This document shows positions 1-10,166 of a stretch of DNA of 64,000 nucleotides, in pieces. Every line of letters starts with the position of its first letter. Position 1 is the stretch's first letter. Under the pieces are notes generated by a model. The model did not search any database and was not told the DNA's origin. It saw only the letters and a list, made by a program, of their open reading frames with translations. A program made the position numbers and the translations under genes. The stretch spans positions 682,001 to 746,000 of the forward strand of contig CANTAL010000139.1 in assembly GCA_947650365.1 (NCBI GenBank), given 5' to 3'. Source of the DNA: Chamaelirium japonicum (taxonomy: Eukaryota > Streptophyta > Magnoliopsida > Liliales > Melanthiaceae).

Positions 1-413
1 ATCGTGCGAATGAATTAGCATGAATCGTACGAATGTATTAGAATGGATCGTACGAATGAATTAGAATGAATCGTACGATCCATTCTAATTCAATCGTCCG
101 ATCCATTCTATTTCATTCGCATGAATGTATCCATTCTAATTCATTCGTACAATCCATTCTATTTCATTCGTACGATCCATTCTTACTCATTCGTATGATC
201 CATTCTAATTCATTCGTATGATCCATTCTAATTCATTCATACGATCCATTCTAATTCATTCGTACGATCCATTCTAATTCATTCGCACGATCCATTCTAA
301 TTCATTCATACGATCCATTCAAATTCATTCATACGATCCATTCTAATTCATTCCTACAATCCATTCTAATTCATTCGCCCGATCCATTCTAATTCATTCA
401 TACGATCCATTCT

Positions 414-443
414 ATTCGAATGGATCATGCGATCCATTCGAAT
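414..443. repeat. 30-bp inverted repeat (13-bp arms, 4-base loop), copy 1
   Basis: Arms 414-426 (ATTCGAATGGATC) and 431-443 are perfect reverse complements around the loop ATGC. It is a fold-back inside an F block. The same structure, with its flanking TCTATTCGAA context in reverse complement, occurs at 2924, 35451 and 55381, so this copy is an inverted duplicate of the others and not a chance hairpin. Confidence 0.9.
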
Positions 444-2923
444 TCATTCGCACGATCCATTCTAATTCATTCATACGATCCATTCTAATTCATTCATACA
501 ATGCATTCTAATTCTTTCGCACGATCCATTCTAATTCATTCATACGATCCATTCTAATTCATTTGTACGATCCATTCTAATTCACTCATACGATCCATTC
601 TAATACATTCATACGATCCATTCTAATTCATTTGCACGAATATATCCATTCTAATTCATTCGTATGATCCATTCTAATTCCTTCGTACGATCCATTCTAA
701 TTCATTCGTACGATCTATTCTAATTCATTCGTACGATCCATTCTAATTCATTCGTACGATCCATTCTAATTCCTTCATACGATCCATTCTAATTCCTTCG
801 TACGATCCATTCTAATTCATTCATACAATCCATTCTAATTCTTTCACACGATCCATTCTAATTCATTCGTACAATCCATTCTAATTCATTCGTGCAATCC
901 ATTCTATTTCATTCGTACGATCCATTCTTACTCATTCGTACGATCCATTCTAATTCATTCACACGAATGTATCCATTCGTACGAATGAATTAGAATAGAT
1001 TGTACGAATGAAATAGAATGGATCGTACGAATGAATTAGAATGGATCGTACGAAGGAATTAGAATGGATCGTACGAATGAATTAGAATGGATCGTACGAA
1101 TGAATTAGAATAGATTGTACGAATGAATTAGAATGGATCGTTCGAAGGAATTAGAATGGATCGTACAAATGAATTAGAATGGATATATTCGTGCAAATGA
1201 ATTAGAATGGATCGTATGAATGTATTAGAATGGATCGTATGAGTGAATTAGAATGGATCGTACGAATGAATTAGAATGGATCGTATGAATGAATTAGAAT
1301 GGATACATTCGTGCGAATGAATTAGAATTGATCGTACGAATGAATTAGAATGGATCGTGCGAATGAATTAGAATGGATCGTACGAATGAATTAGAATGGA
1401 TCGTACGAATGAACTAGAATGGATACATTCGTGCGAATGAATTAGAATGGATCGTACGAATGAATTAGAATGGATCGTACGAATGAATTAGAATGGATCT
1501 TACGAATGAATTAGAATGGATCGTACGATTGAATTAGAATGGATCGTACGAATGAATTAGAATGGATACATTCGTGCGAATGAATTAGAATGGATCGGAC
1601 GAAGGAATTAGAATGGATCGTACGAATGAATTAGAATGGATCAAATGAATGAATTAGAATGGTTACATTCACGCGAATGAATTAGAATGGATCGTACGAA
1701 TGGATTAGAATGGATCGTACGAATGGATTAGAATAGATACATTCGAGCGAATGAATTAGAATGGATCGTACGAATGAATTAGAATGGATCGGACGAATGG
1801 ATTAGAATAGATCCTACGAATGGATTATAATGGATACCTTTGTGCATATGAATTAAAAAGGATCGTACGAATGAATTAGAATGGATCATATTAATGAATT
1901 AGAATGGATCGTACGAATGAATTAGAATGGATACATTCGTGCGAATGAATTAGAATGGATCGTGCGAATCCATTAGACTGGATCGTGCGAATGAATAAGA
2001 ATGGATCATATGAATGAATTAGAATGGATCGTACAAATTAATTAGAATGGATATATTCGTGCGAATGAATTAGAATGGATTTTATGAATGAATTAGAATG
2101 GATCGTACGAATGAATTAGAATGGATCAAACGAATTAATTAGAATGGATCATACGAATAAATTAGAATGGATCGTACGAATGAATTAGAATGGATCGTAC
2201 GAATGAATTAAAATGGATACATTCGTGCGAATGAATTAGAATGGATCGGACGAATGAATTAGAATGGATCGTACGAATGAATTAGAATGGATCAAATGAA
2301 TGAATTAGAATGGTTACATTCATGCGAATGAATTAGAATGGATCGTACGAATGGATTAGAATGGATCGTACGAATGGATTACAATGGATACATTCGTGCG
2401 AATGAATTAGAATGGATTGTATGAATGAATTAGAATGGAACGTACGAATGAATTAGAATGGATCGTATGAGTGAATTAGAATGGATATGAAGGAATTAGA
2501 ATGGATCGTACGAAGGAATTAGAATGGATCATACGAATGAAATAGAATGGATCGTACGAAGGAATTAGATTGGATCGTACGAAGGAATTAGAATGGATCG
2601 TACGAATGAATTAGAATGGATATATTCGTGCAAATGAATTAGAATGGATCGTACGAATGAATTAGAATGGATCATATGAGTGAATTAGAACGGATAGTAC
2701 GAATGAAGTAGAATGGATCGTATGAATGAATTAGAATGGATACATTCGTGCGAATGAATTTAAATGGATTGTATGAATGAATTAGAATAGATTGTGCGAA
2801 TGAATTAAAATGGATCGTACAAATGAATTAGAATGGATACATTCGTGCGAATAAATTAGAATGGATTGTATGAATGAATTAGAATGGATCGTATGAATGA
2901 ATTAGAATGGATCGTGCGAATGA

Positions 2924-3976
2924 ATTCGAATGGATCGCATGATCCATTCGAATAGAATGGATCGTATCAATGAATTAGAATGGATCGGGCGAATGAATTA
3001 GACTGGATTGTAGGAATGAATTAGAATGGATGGTATGAATGAATTAGAATGGATCGTATGAATGAATTAGAATGGATCGTGCGAATGAATTAGAATGGAT
3101 CATACGAATGAATTAGAATAGATCGTACGAATGAATTAGAATGGATCATACGAATGAGTTAGAATGAATCGTACGAATGAAATAGAATGGATTGTACGAA
3201 TGAATTAGAATGGATACATTCATGCGAATGAATTAGAATGGATCGGACGATTGAATTAGAATGGATCGTACGATTCATTCTAATTCATTCATACAATCCA
3301 TTCTAATACATTCGTACGATTCATGCTAATTCATTCGCACGATCCATTCTAATTCATTCGTACGATCCATTCTTATTCATTCATACGATCCATTCTAATT
3401 CATTCGCACAATCCATTCTAATTCATTCCTACAATCCATTCTAATTCATTCATACGATCCATTCTAATTCATTCGCACAATCCATTCTAATTCATTCATA
3501 CAATCCATTCTAATTCATTCATACGATCCATTCTAATTCATTCCCACGATCCATTCTAATTTATTCGTACGATCCATTCTAATTCATTCGTACGATCTAT
3601 TCTAATTCATTCGCACGAATGTAACCATTCTAATTCATTCATACGATTCATTCTAATTCATTCGTATGAGCTATTCTAATTCATTCGTACGATCCATTCT
3701 AATTCATTCGTACGATCCATTGTAATTCATTCATACAATCCATTTAGATTCATTCGCACAAATGTATCCATTCAAATTCATTCGTACGATCCAGTCTAAT
3801 TCATTCGTACGATCCATTCTAATTCCTTCGTACGATCCATTCTAATTCATTCGTACGATCTATTCTAATTCATTTATACGATCCATTCTACTTCATTCGT
3901 ACGATCCATTCTAATTCATTCGTTTGATCCATTCTAATTCATTCGTACAATCTATTCTAATTCATTCGTACGAATG
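2924..3976. repeat. Higher-order satellite unit of about 1 kb, copy 1 of 3
   Basis: The unit starts with the 30-bp hairpin 2924-2953 (loop GCAT). It runs through R monomers with private variants (GGGCG near 2987, a distinct GGACGATTG near 3243), switches R to F near 3268 at GGATCGTACGATTC, carries the F variants AATACATTCG and GATTCATGC near 3305-3330, and ends at the F to R palindrome CATTCGTACGAATG (3963-3976). The same order of private variants recurs at 38755-39796 and 55381-56433. The unit therefore contains two orientation switches and was copied as a whole. Confidence 0.8.
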
Positions 3977-5771
3977 GATACATTCGTGTGAATGAATTAG
4001 AATGGATCGTACGAATGAGTAAGAATGGATCGTACGAATGAAATAGAATGGATTGCACGAATGAATTATAATGGATCATACGAATGAATTAGAATGGAAC
4101 GTGTGAAAGAATTAGAATGGATTGTATGAATGAATTAGAATGGATCGTACGAATGAATTAGAATGGATCGTACGAAGGAATTAGAATAGATCGTACGAAT
4201 GCATTAGAATGGATCGTACGAATGAATTAGAATGGATCGTACGAATGAATTAGAATGGATATATTCGTGCAAATGAATTAGAATGGATCGTATGAATGTA
4301 TTAGAATGGATCGTATGAGTGAATTAGAATGGATCGTACGAATGAATTAGAATGGATCGTATGAATGTATTAGAATGGATACATTCGTGTGAATGAATTA
4401 GAATGGATCGTATGAATGAATTAGAATAGATTTTGTGAATGAATTAGAACTGATCGTACGAATGAATTAGAATGGATACATTCGTGCGAATGAATTAGAA
4501 TGGATACATTCGTGCGAATGAATTAGAATGGATTGTATGAATGAATTAGAATGGATCGTACGAATGAACTAGAATGGATACATTCGTGCGAATGAATTAG
4601 AATGGATCGTACGAATGAATTAGAATGGATCGTAGGAATGAATTAGAATGGATCTTACGAATGAATTAGAATGGATCGTACGAATGAATTAGAATGGATC
4701 GTACAAATGAATTAGAATGGATACATTCGTGCGAATGAATTAGAATGGATCGGACGAATGAATTAGAATGGATCGTACGAATGAATTAGAATGGATCGTA
4801 CGAATGAATTAGAATGGATCGTACGAATAAATTAGAATGGATACATTCGTCCGAATGAATTAGAATGGATCATACGAATGAGTAAGAATGGATCGTACGA
4901 ATGAAATAGAATAGATTGTACGAATGAATTAGAATGGATCCTACGAATGAATTAGAATGGATCGTGTGAAAGAATTAGAATGGATTATATGAATGAATTA
5001 GAATGGATCATATGAATGAATTAGAATGGATCGTGCGAATGAATTCGAATGGATCGTACGAATTCATTCTAATTCATTCATACAATCCATTCTAATTCTT
5101 TCACACGATCCATTCTAATTCATTCGTACATTCTATTCTAATTCATTAGCACGATCCATGCTAATTCATTCGTTCGATCAATTCTAATTCATTAGCACGA
5201 TCCATTCTAATTCATTCGTACGATCCATTCTAATTCATTCGCACGATCCATTCTAATTCATTCATAGGATCCATTCTAATTCATTCATACAATCTATTCT
5301 AATTCATTCGCAAGAATGTATCCATTCTAATTCGTTCGTACGATCAGTTCTAATTCATTCACAAAATCTATTCTAATTCATTCATACGATCCATTCTAAT
5401 TAATTCACACGAATGTATCCATTCTAATTCATACATACGATCCATTCTAATTCATTCTTACGATCCATTCTAATTCACTCATACGTTGCATTCTAATACA
5501 TTCATACGATCCATTATAATTCATTTGCACGAATATATCCATTCTAATTCATTCGTACGATCCATTCTAATTCCTTCGTACGATCCATTCTAATTTATTC
5601 GTACGATCTATTCTATTTCATTCGTACGATCCATTCTTACTCATTCGTACGATCCATTCTAATTCATTTGTCCGATCCATTCTAATTCATTCGCATGAAT
5701 GTATCCATTCTAATTCATTCGTTCGATCAATTTTAATTCATTAGCACGATCCATTCTAATTCATTCTTACG

Positions 5772-5784
5772 ATCCATTCTAATT
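5772..5784. repeat. Target-site duplication, left copy (13 bp)
   Basis: ATCCATTCTAATT immediately left of the LINE poly(A), identical to 12141-12153 on the other side. Because the host DNA is a 23-bp repeat, the test is phase: in an uninterrupted array the base after this string starts CATTC, but the right flank restarts 13 bases earlier. That restart shows a real duplication. The last two T are shared with the T run of the tail, so the boundary is uncertain by about 2 bases. Confidence 0.85.
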
Positions 5785-5799
5785 TTTTTTTTTTTTTTT
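5785..5799 (-). other. LINE poly(A) tail
   Basis: An unbroken T run on the plus strand (5783-5799, 17 T, two of which probably belong to the target site) is the poly(A) of the minus-strand element. It marks the 3' end and the point where target-primed reverse transcription began on the plus strand after CTAATT. Confidence 0.93.
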
Positions 5800-6011
5800 A
5801 CTCAAAGTTTGGGGATTTTATTTGGGACCCCGCCCATGAAAGTAATCATATTACAAAGAATCCAAAGCCTTTTATAGAACAAGGCAACCAAAATACAGAA
5901 AGGAAAAACAAACAACAAAGAAATCTGCACCCTTCCTTTAGAACAATCTGAAAGACTGGCATCCCAATCCTCTAAACTGCATTCAGACCTTCAGAAAACC
6001 TATTTTTGCAA
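5800..6011 (-). other. LINE 3' UTR
   Basis: About 212 bases between the ORF2 stop (6012-6014) and the tail, with no open frame of note. It is unrelated to the satellite in sequence and composition. It holds the polyadenylation signal near its end. Confidence 0.8.
5817..5822 (-). promoter_or_regulatory. Polyadenylation signal AATAAA of the LINE
   Basis: Plus-strand TTTATT reads AATAAA on the element strand and lies 18-23 bases upstream of the tail, the usual spacing for a canonical signal. Confidence 0.7.
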
Positions 6012-7448
6012 TTAGTCAGAAACTCTGTCATAAATCCGACCTATTTTATCAGCTCCAATGGCAATATGAAGATTTTTCCTGAAGTTTTGAGGATAGCACT
6101 TGATAATTGTAGATGTATGGAATCCCATCTTAGACAATATATCTGCTGGCTGATTTCCTTCTCTCCAGATATGTGAGAGTTTTGAATGATCAAACTTGTG
6201 CATTTGCATTCTGATTTTTGAAATATGATGAACAGCTGACCATGGGATAGAGTAATTACCCTTGATGCAGTTAACAGCTAGGAGAGAATCAGACTCAATC
6301 CAAACTTTACTCAGTTTCATATTAGAGGCATAAGATAGTCCAACTTCAATAGCTTCCAGCTCAATGTTAAGAATATCAGAGAAATTAGACATACCATAGT
6401 AACCAAAGTCAGCATCACCTTCACTGTTTCTGAAAATGCCTCCAATTGAAGCATTTCCTTGGTTAAAAGCTCCATCAGTATTTAGTTTTACCCATCCTTC
6501 AGTCGGTTTTTCCCAAGAAACTTGATTGACATTATGACTGGTCATATTAAGTGAGCAACCCCATTTAGCAGCACATAGGGAGTTATCATAATTGTCAACA
6601 TCACCAAGATGTGATTCAACAATTCTGAGACAAATTGATTTAGTGATTTGAGCCATCAAATATCTCTTATGCCTAGTAATTTTCTCAAAGACTCTCTTAT
6701 TTCTTTCCTCCCAAAGGTAATAGATCACACAAGCTGTAGCAATACGAGCAATAGAAGCAATCATACCTTTGCCTTTGAATTTAGATTGAAGTCTAGCAAT
6801 TTCTTCATTTAAAGTACCAACTCTAGTAGCTTTAATATTAAATCTGGATAAAACTGATTTCCATATCCAATTTGAGTAGGAGCATTTGAAGAAAAGATGC
6901 TCATGATCCTCTCTATCAGACCAACAAAGAGAGCACAAAGAGTGAACAACTATTCCTCTCTTATGAAGTTTATCACAGGTTAGTAGCTTCTTCTGGACTG
7001 CTCTCCAAAGACAGAAAGCATGCTTTTCAATTCTCTGATTATGCCAAATCCATTTATATTCAGGAAAAGAATTACCTTTAACCCGAATTGCTTCCCATGC
7101 TGATTTGAGTGTATATTCACCATTTGTAGAAGGTTTCCAAACAATGAGGTCTTGAAAATCAGAGAAACTACTGTCAACTTGCTTTGCCATCTCAAAAATA
7201 TCACACAAATCTGCTGAATTAGGATGAGGAAAATCCCAATTATTATCATGCAAGAAATTGCTCACTAGGACATCTTTGCCAAAACCCATATCATAGACAG
7301 CTCTATCATTGAATAAATCAATGAATCTACCATTTGGATGCCATAAGTCATACCAGAACTTCGTGTTTTCACCATTGCCCACCACATGACAGATTAAAGG
7401 TTTCACAATATGCCTAATGTTGAGTATCCCCCTCCAAATACCTGATAC
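6012..7448 (-). CDS. LINE ORF2, C-terminal part: zf-RVT-like region and RNase H
   Basis: The C-terminal third of ORF2, in a different frame from the segment before it. Numbering from the GTG at 7406 (464 residues): a zf-RVT-like zinc region has CSLC at 158-161 followed by DHEH and FKC (175). RNase H covers about 305-430, with the expected acidic residues visible: NTDGA (D311), ELEAIE (E349), ESDS (D373) and REGNQPAD (D422). RNase H would remove RNA from the RNA/cDNA hybrid. The frame opens at 7448 after an in-frame TAA; codons 7448-7407 read like the normal linker (GIWRGIL), so GTG 7406 is not a true start. The break with the preceding frame therefore lies within 7403-7448. The stop is at 6012. 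The domain calls are secure; expression as a separate protein is not implied. Confidence 0.9.
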   Translation of the reverse strand, partial: VSGIWRGILNIRHIVKPLICHVVGNGENTKFWYDLWHPNGRFIDLFNDRAVYDMGFGKDVLVSNFLHDNNWDFPHPNSADLCDIFEMAKQVDSSFSDFQDLIVWKPSTNGEYTLKSAWEAIRVKGNSFPEYKWIWHNQRIEKHAFCLWRAVQKKLLTCDKLHKRGIVVHSLCSLCWSDREDHEHLFFKCSYSNWIWKSVLSRFNIKATRVGTLNEEIARLQSKFKGKGMIASIARIATACVIYYLWEERNKRVFEKITRHKRYLMAQITKSICLRIVESHLGDVDNYDNSLCAAKWGCSLNMTSHNVNQVSWEKPTEGWVKLNTDGAFNQGNASIGGIFRNSEGDADFGYYGMSNFSDILNIELEAIEVGLSYASNMKLSKVWIESDSLLAVNCIKGNYSIPWSAVHHISKIRMQMHKFDHSKLSHIWREGNQPADILSKMGFHTSTIIKCYPQNFRKNLHIAIGADKIGRIYDRVSD

Positions 7449-7723
7449 TTACCACAGATTTTGCAGTCCCAGATGTCATTGTGCTTTAAGTATTTTTGTC
7501 TAATCCAACGGGGCCACAAAGCATTATCATTAGAACAAATTCTCCAGATATGCTTGGATAGAGATGCAATATTCCATTCTACTAAATTCCGAAGACCAAG
7601 ACCACCCTCTTTCTTAGGATAACAAAGTTTCTTCCAAGCTATAGGGATCAGCTTCTTTGATAAAGAAGGCCCTCCCCACAAAAATCTGCAGAAGATACTC
7701 TCAATTGCATTTATAATTAATAG
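7403..7723 (-). CDS. LINE ORF2, short middle segment after the RT (FLWGG motif)
   Basis: A short open frame that continues the ORF2 reading after the first frame change. It contains FLWGG, then KKLCYPKKEGGLGLRNL and NIASLSKHIWRI, the conserved block that follows the RT thumb in plant LINE ORF2. The frame is open back to about 7723, upstream of the stop (7701-7703) that ends the EN-RT segment, so the frame change lies in roughly 7703-7725. The TTG at 7679-7681 is simply the Leu codon of FLWGG and not a start. The frame closes at 7403 and the downstream frame takes over. Confidence 0.82.
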   Translation of the reverse strand, partial: LLIINAIESIFCRFLWGGPSLSKKLIPIAWKKLCYPKKEGGLGLRNLVEWNIASLSKHIWRICSNDNALWPRWIRQKYLKHNDIWDCKICGKYQVFGGGYSTLGIL

Positions 7724-10166
7724 ACTTAGGAATCCTAAAGATACCCGACCAGTAGATGTGCAGAGAATTAAGAACTGATTTAATAAGTTCTACTCGGCCA
7801 GCTAGTGAAAGAAAATTCCGATTCCAGGAGCCTATTTTAGCTCTGATTTTATCTATCAGAATCTGACAGTCTGTATATTTAAGCCCCTTCGAAATGAGAG
7901 GAAGTCCAAGATACTTGACTGGTAGTTTTTCTTCTCTGAATCCTAGGACTTCAAGAATCTCTTGCTTATTCTGAACATTGCTACTGAAAAAGACCATAGA
8001 CTTCTCATGGTTTATCTCCAAACCTGATTGCTTGTTGAAGGAATAAAGAATACTTTTCCATTCAATAGCAGAAAGAACATTTGCATTACTGAAGAGAAGC
8101 AAGTCATCTGCATAGGCCAAATGAGAAACAGGGAAGCTACCAAGTCCTGGAACTGAGATCCTTTTGTTATTCTCTGTATCTGAAATGAGACAAGAGAGCA
8201 CATTCATTGCAATAGTAAAAATATAGGGGGAAAGTGGGTCTCCCTGTCTGATCCCTCTGTAAGCTTTGAAAAAACCTGCTGCTGCTCCATTTATAAGAAC
8301 AGAAAATTTGACTGATGTGATACAAGATTCAATCCAAGAGATCCATTTTCTGGGGAAAGCCATAGCCTGAAGACATTGAAGAATGAAAGAATGGCTGACA
8401 GTGTCAAATGCTTTTTTTAAATCCACTTTAATACACATTCTGGGGGTGCCAATCTGTGTATGATAGTTATTAAGTAATTCATGGGCCATCATAACTGCAT
8501 CTTGGATAAGTCTACCATTTAGGAAGGCTAATTGATACTCTGATATAAGAGGAGGAAGCACAATCTTCATTCGATTTGCAAGGATAGTAGAGATGATTTT
8601 GTAGGAAAAATTGCAAAGAGAAATAGGTCTGCAGCTAGCAAAGCTAGAAATACGATCCTCTTTAGGAATCAGAGCAATCAATGTGTGGTTAAGCATAGAT
8701 ATCTTATCCTGATGATCATAAAACCATCGAACCATAGCAATAATATCAGTTTTGATAGTCTCCCAGTTTTTAACATAAAAAGAATCTGAGAAACCATCAG
8801 CTCCAGGAGCTTTATTAGCAGAAGATTCATGAATAGCATTGTAGATTTCTTCATCAGAAAAAGGCAAACAAAGCCAATTTGATTGGGCCTCTGTCAATTG
8901 CTTGATATTAGCACAGCTCATATTTTCTGTAGGACTATGCTTAAACAAGTTGGAAAAAAAATTTATTCCTTCATCCTTGATAGTTTCTGGTTCTTCAAGA
9001 GTGTTTCCGGATGATGAAAGGATAGAGATAATCTTGGTTCTAGATCTTCTGTTATTAATAGCTGCATGATAAAATTTAGTGTTAGAATCACCCTCAGTCA
9101 ACCATTGAATTCTAGATTTAACTCTGAGTAAATCTGTATGAATAGCCCTCTCTTTCTTTAGCTGAATCAGAGCAGTTCTCTCTTCCAAGGCTAAAGTAAT
9201 ATCCAAAGGATTTAGGCTGATTTTTTCCTGAATCAGCTCTAAATTTTTCTCTGCTGCTTCACATCTGAACTGAGTGTGCCCAAAGCTACTTTTATTCCAG
9301 GATTTCAATCTGATTTTAAGCCTTTTCAGTTTTGTACAGATTTGCATAAAAGGGTCTCCCTCAACTGGCTGCTTCCAAGACTCTGCTACAATAGTGTGAT
9401 AATCTTTATGAGTTTCCCAGATTTGAAGATATCTGAAAGGAGGGGATCCAAAAGACCAAGAGGGCTTCATACTTATCACCATTGGAGAGTGGTCAGAATC
9501 ACCTTGTGTAAGAAATTTAGTAATACTATTTGGAAAACCAAAAAGCCAATGATGATTGACAAGAGTCCTATCCAGTTTAGCTGCAATTCTTGTGACCTCA
9601 GCTCTATTAGTCCAAGTAATATGAATCCCATGAGATTCCATGTCTTCAAGCTCACAGGTGTCAAGAGTGTCATTGAAATCTTTGAGAATAGAAGAAGGAA
9701 CAAGATTTCCACCTATTTTCTCATTTGCTGCCTTGATGACATTGAAATCACCTGCAACTAACCAAGGCCCTGTAACCATTTTAGCAATAGAAAGCATAGA
9801 AGACCACAATCCTCTTCTGTCAGTCACTGTGTTATGTCCATAAACAATAGAGAGAAGGAAACATTTGTTCCCTGGAATCCATCGAATCTTACAATGAATA
9901 ATTTGATCAGATTCCAAAAGTTTAAGCACTTCAAAATTACTTGGGTCCCAAAGCATAATAATTCTGCCAGCCCTATGGGAAGAGTGATTAGAGATTGAAT
10001 CCCAATGAGGGTTAATACATTGTTTGATTCGAGTAAAATTACCTTCTTTTACCTTGGTTTCAACCAATCCAAAAAGGCCAATGTTATGTTTAGCTGAGAG
10101 CTTTTTAACATCTTGGCATCTATCCATACTGTTGAGACCCCTTGTGTTCCAAACACAAATATTCAT
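7701..10166 (-). CDS. LINE ORF2, N-terminal part: AP endonuclease and reverse transcriptase
   Basis: 821 residues. An exonuclease-endonuclease-phosphatase fold covers about 1-230: NTRG (N7), VETK (E36), GDFN (D140, N142), KLDR (199-200) and SDH (D225, H226). This enzyme nicks the target DNA. Reverse transcriptase covers about 445-760: RPISLCN (513-519), VDLKKAFD (D582), GIRQGDPLSP (638-647), YADD (685-688; D687 and D688 catalytic) and KYLGLPL (751-757). It copies LINE RNA from the nicked end. The LTEGDSNTKFYH linker (356-367) is typical of plant L1. The start is ATG 10166, chosen because MNICVWNTRG is the usual ORF2 opening; it overlaps the ORF1 stop as ATGA. The segment ends at TGA 7701 just past the RT thumb, well short of the approximately 1,385 codons from start to the RNase H stop, because of a frame change. 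Confidence 0.95.
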   Translation of the reverse strand: MNICVWNTRGLNSMDRCQDVKKLSAKHNIGLFGLVETKVKEGNFTRIKQCINPHWDSISNHSSHRAGRIIMLWDPSNFEVLKLLESDQIIHCKIRWIPGNKCFLLSIVYGHNTVTDRRGLWSSMLSIAKMVTGPWLVAGDFNVIKAANEKIGGNLVPSSILKDFNDTLDTCELEDMESHGIHITWTNRAEVTRIAAKLDRTLVNHHWLFGFPNSITKFLTQGDSDHSPMVISMKPSWSFGSPPFRYLQIWETHKDYHTIVAESWKQPVEGDPFMQICTKLKRLKIRLKSWNKSSFGHTQFRCEAAEKNLELIQEKISLNPLDITLALEERTALIQLKKERAIHTDLLRVKSRIQWLTEGDSNTKFYHAAINNRRSRTKIISILSSSGNTLEEPETIKDEGINFFSNLFKHSPTENMSCANIKQLTEAQSNWLCLPFSDEEIYNAIHESSANKAPGADGFSDSFYVKNWETIKTDIIAMVRWFYDHQDKISMLNHTLIALIPKEDRISSFASCRPISLCNFSYKIISTILANRMKIVLPPLISEYQLAFLNGRLIQDAVMMAHELLNNYHTQIGTPRMCIKVDLKKAFDTVSHSFILQCLQAMAFPRKWISWIESCITSVKFSVLINGAAAGFFKAYRGIRQGDPLSPYIFTIAMNVLSCLISDTENNKRISVPGLGSFPVSHLAYADDLLLFSNANVLSAIEWKSILYSFNKQSGLEINHEKSMVFFSSNVQNKQEILEVLGFREEKLPVKYLGLPLISKGLKYTDCQILIDKIRAKIGSWNRNFLSLAGRVELIKSVLNSLHIYWSGIFRIPKSINYKCN

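Larger units (their letters stand above)
1..5784. repeat. 23-bp satellite array, left arm, mixed orientation
   Basis: Tandem 23-bp satellite with no gene in it. A clean monomer lies at 243-265: GATCC start, CTAATTC middle, CATTCGTAC end. Each unit carries one GATC and one GTAC site and three ATTC tetrads. Orientation blocks read by eye (F = GATCC...GTAC on the plus strand, R = reverse complement): R 1-75, F 76-980, R 981-3268, F 3269-3969, R 3970-5057, F 5058-5784. Interspersed 28-bp units have 5 extra bases after GA (GAATGTATCC in place of GATCC), mostly after a GCAC rather than a GTAC linker. The block ends at the poly(A) end of the LINE. Variants between neighbouring monomers are mostly single-base changes in the CGTACG linker. 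Confidence 0.97.

Noticed and set aside
1-5784. Possible CRISPR-like array of short repeats
   Set aside because: Repeats are directly adjacent with no unique spacers, both orientations occur, and the inserted element is a plant LINE; this is a eukaryotic satellite.
6980-8203. Short minus-strand frames at 6980-7249 and 8012-8203
   Set aside because: They overlap the ORF2 RNase H/zinc and RT coding frames in a different register, with no domain content; out-of-frame shadows.
9276-9843. Plus-strand open frames opposite LINE ORF2 (161 and 67 codons)
   Set aside because: They lie antisense to the endonuclease-coding part of ORF2, have no recognisable domain and are fully explained as shadows of the real minus-strand frame.
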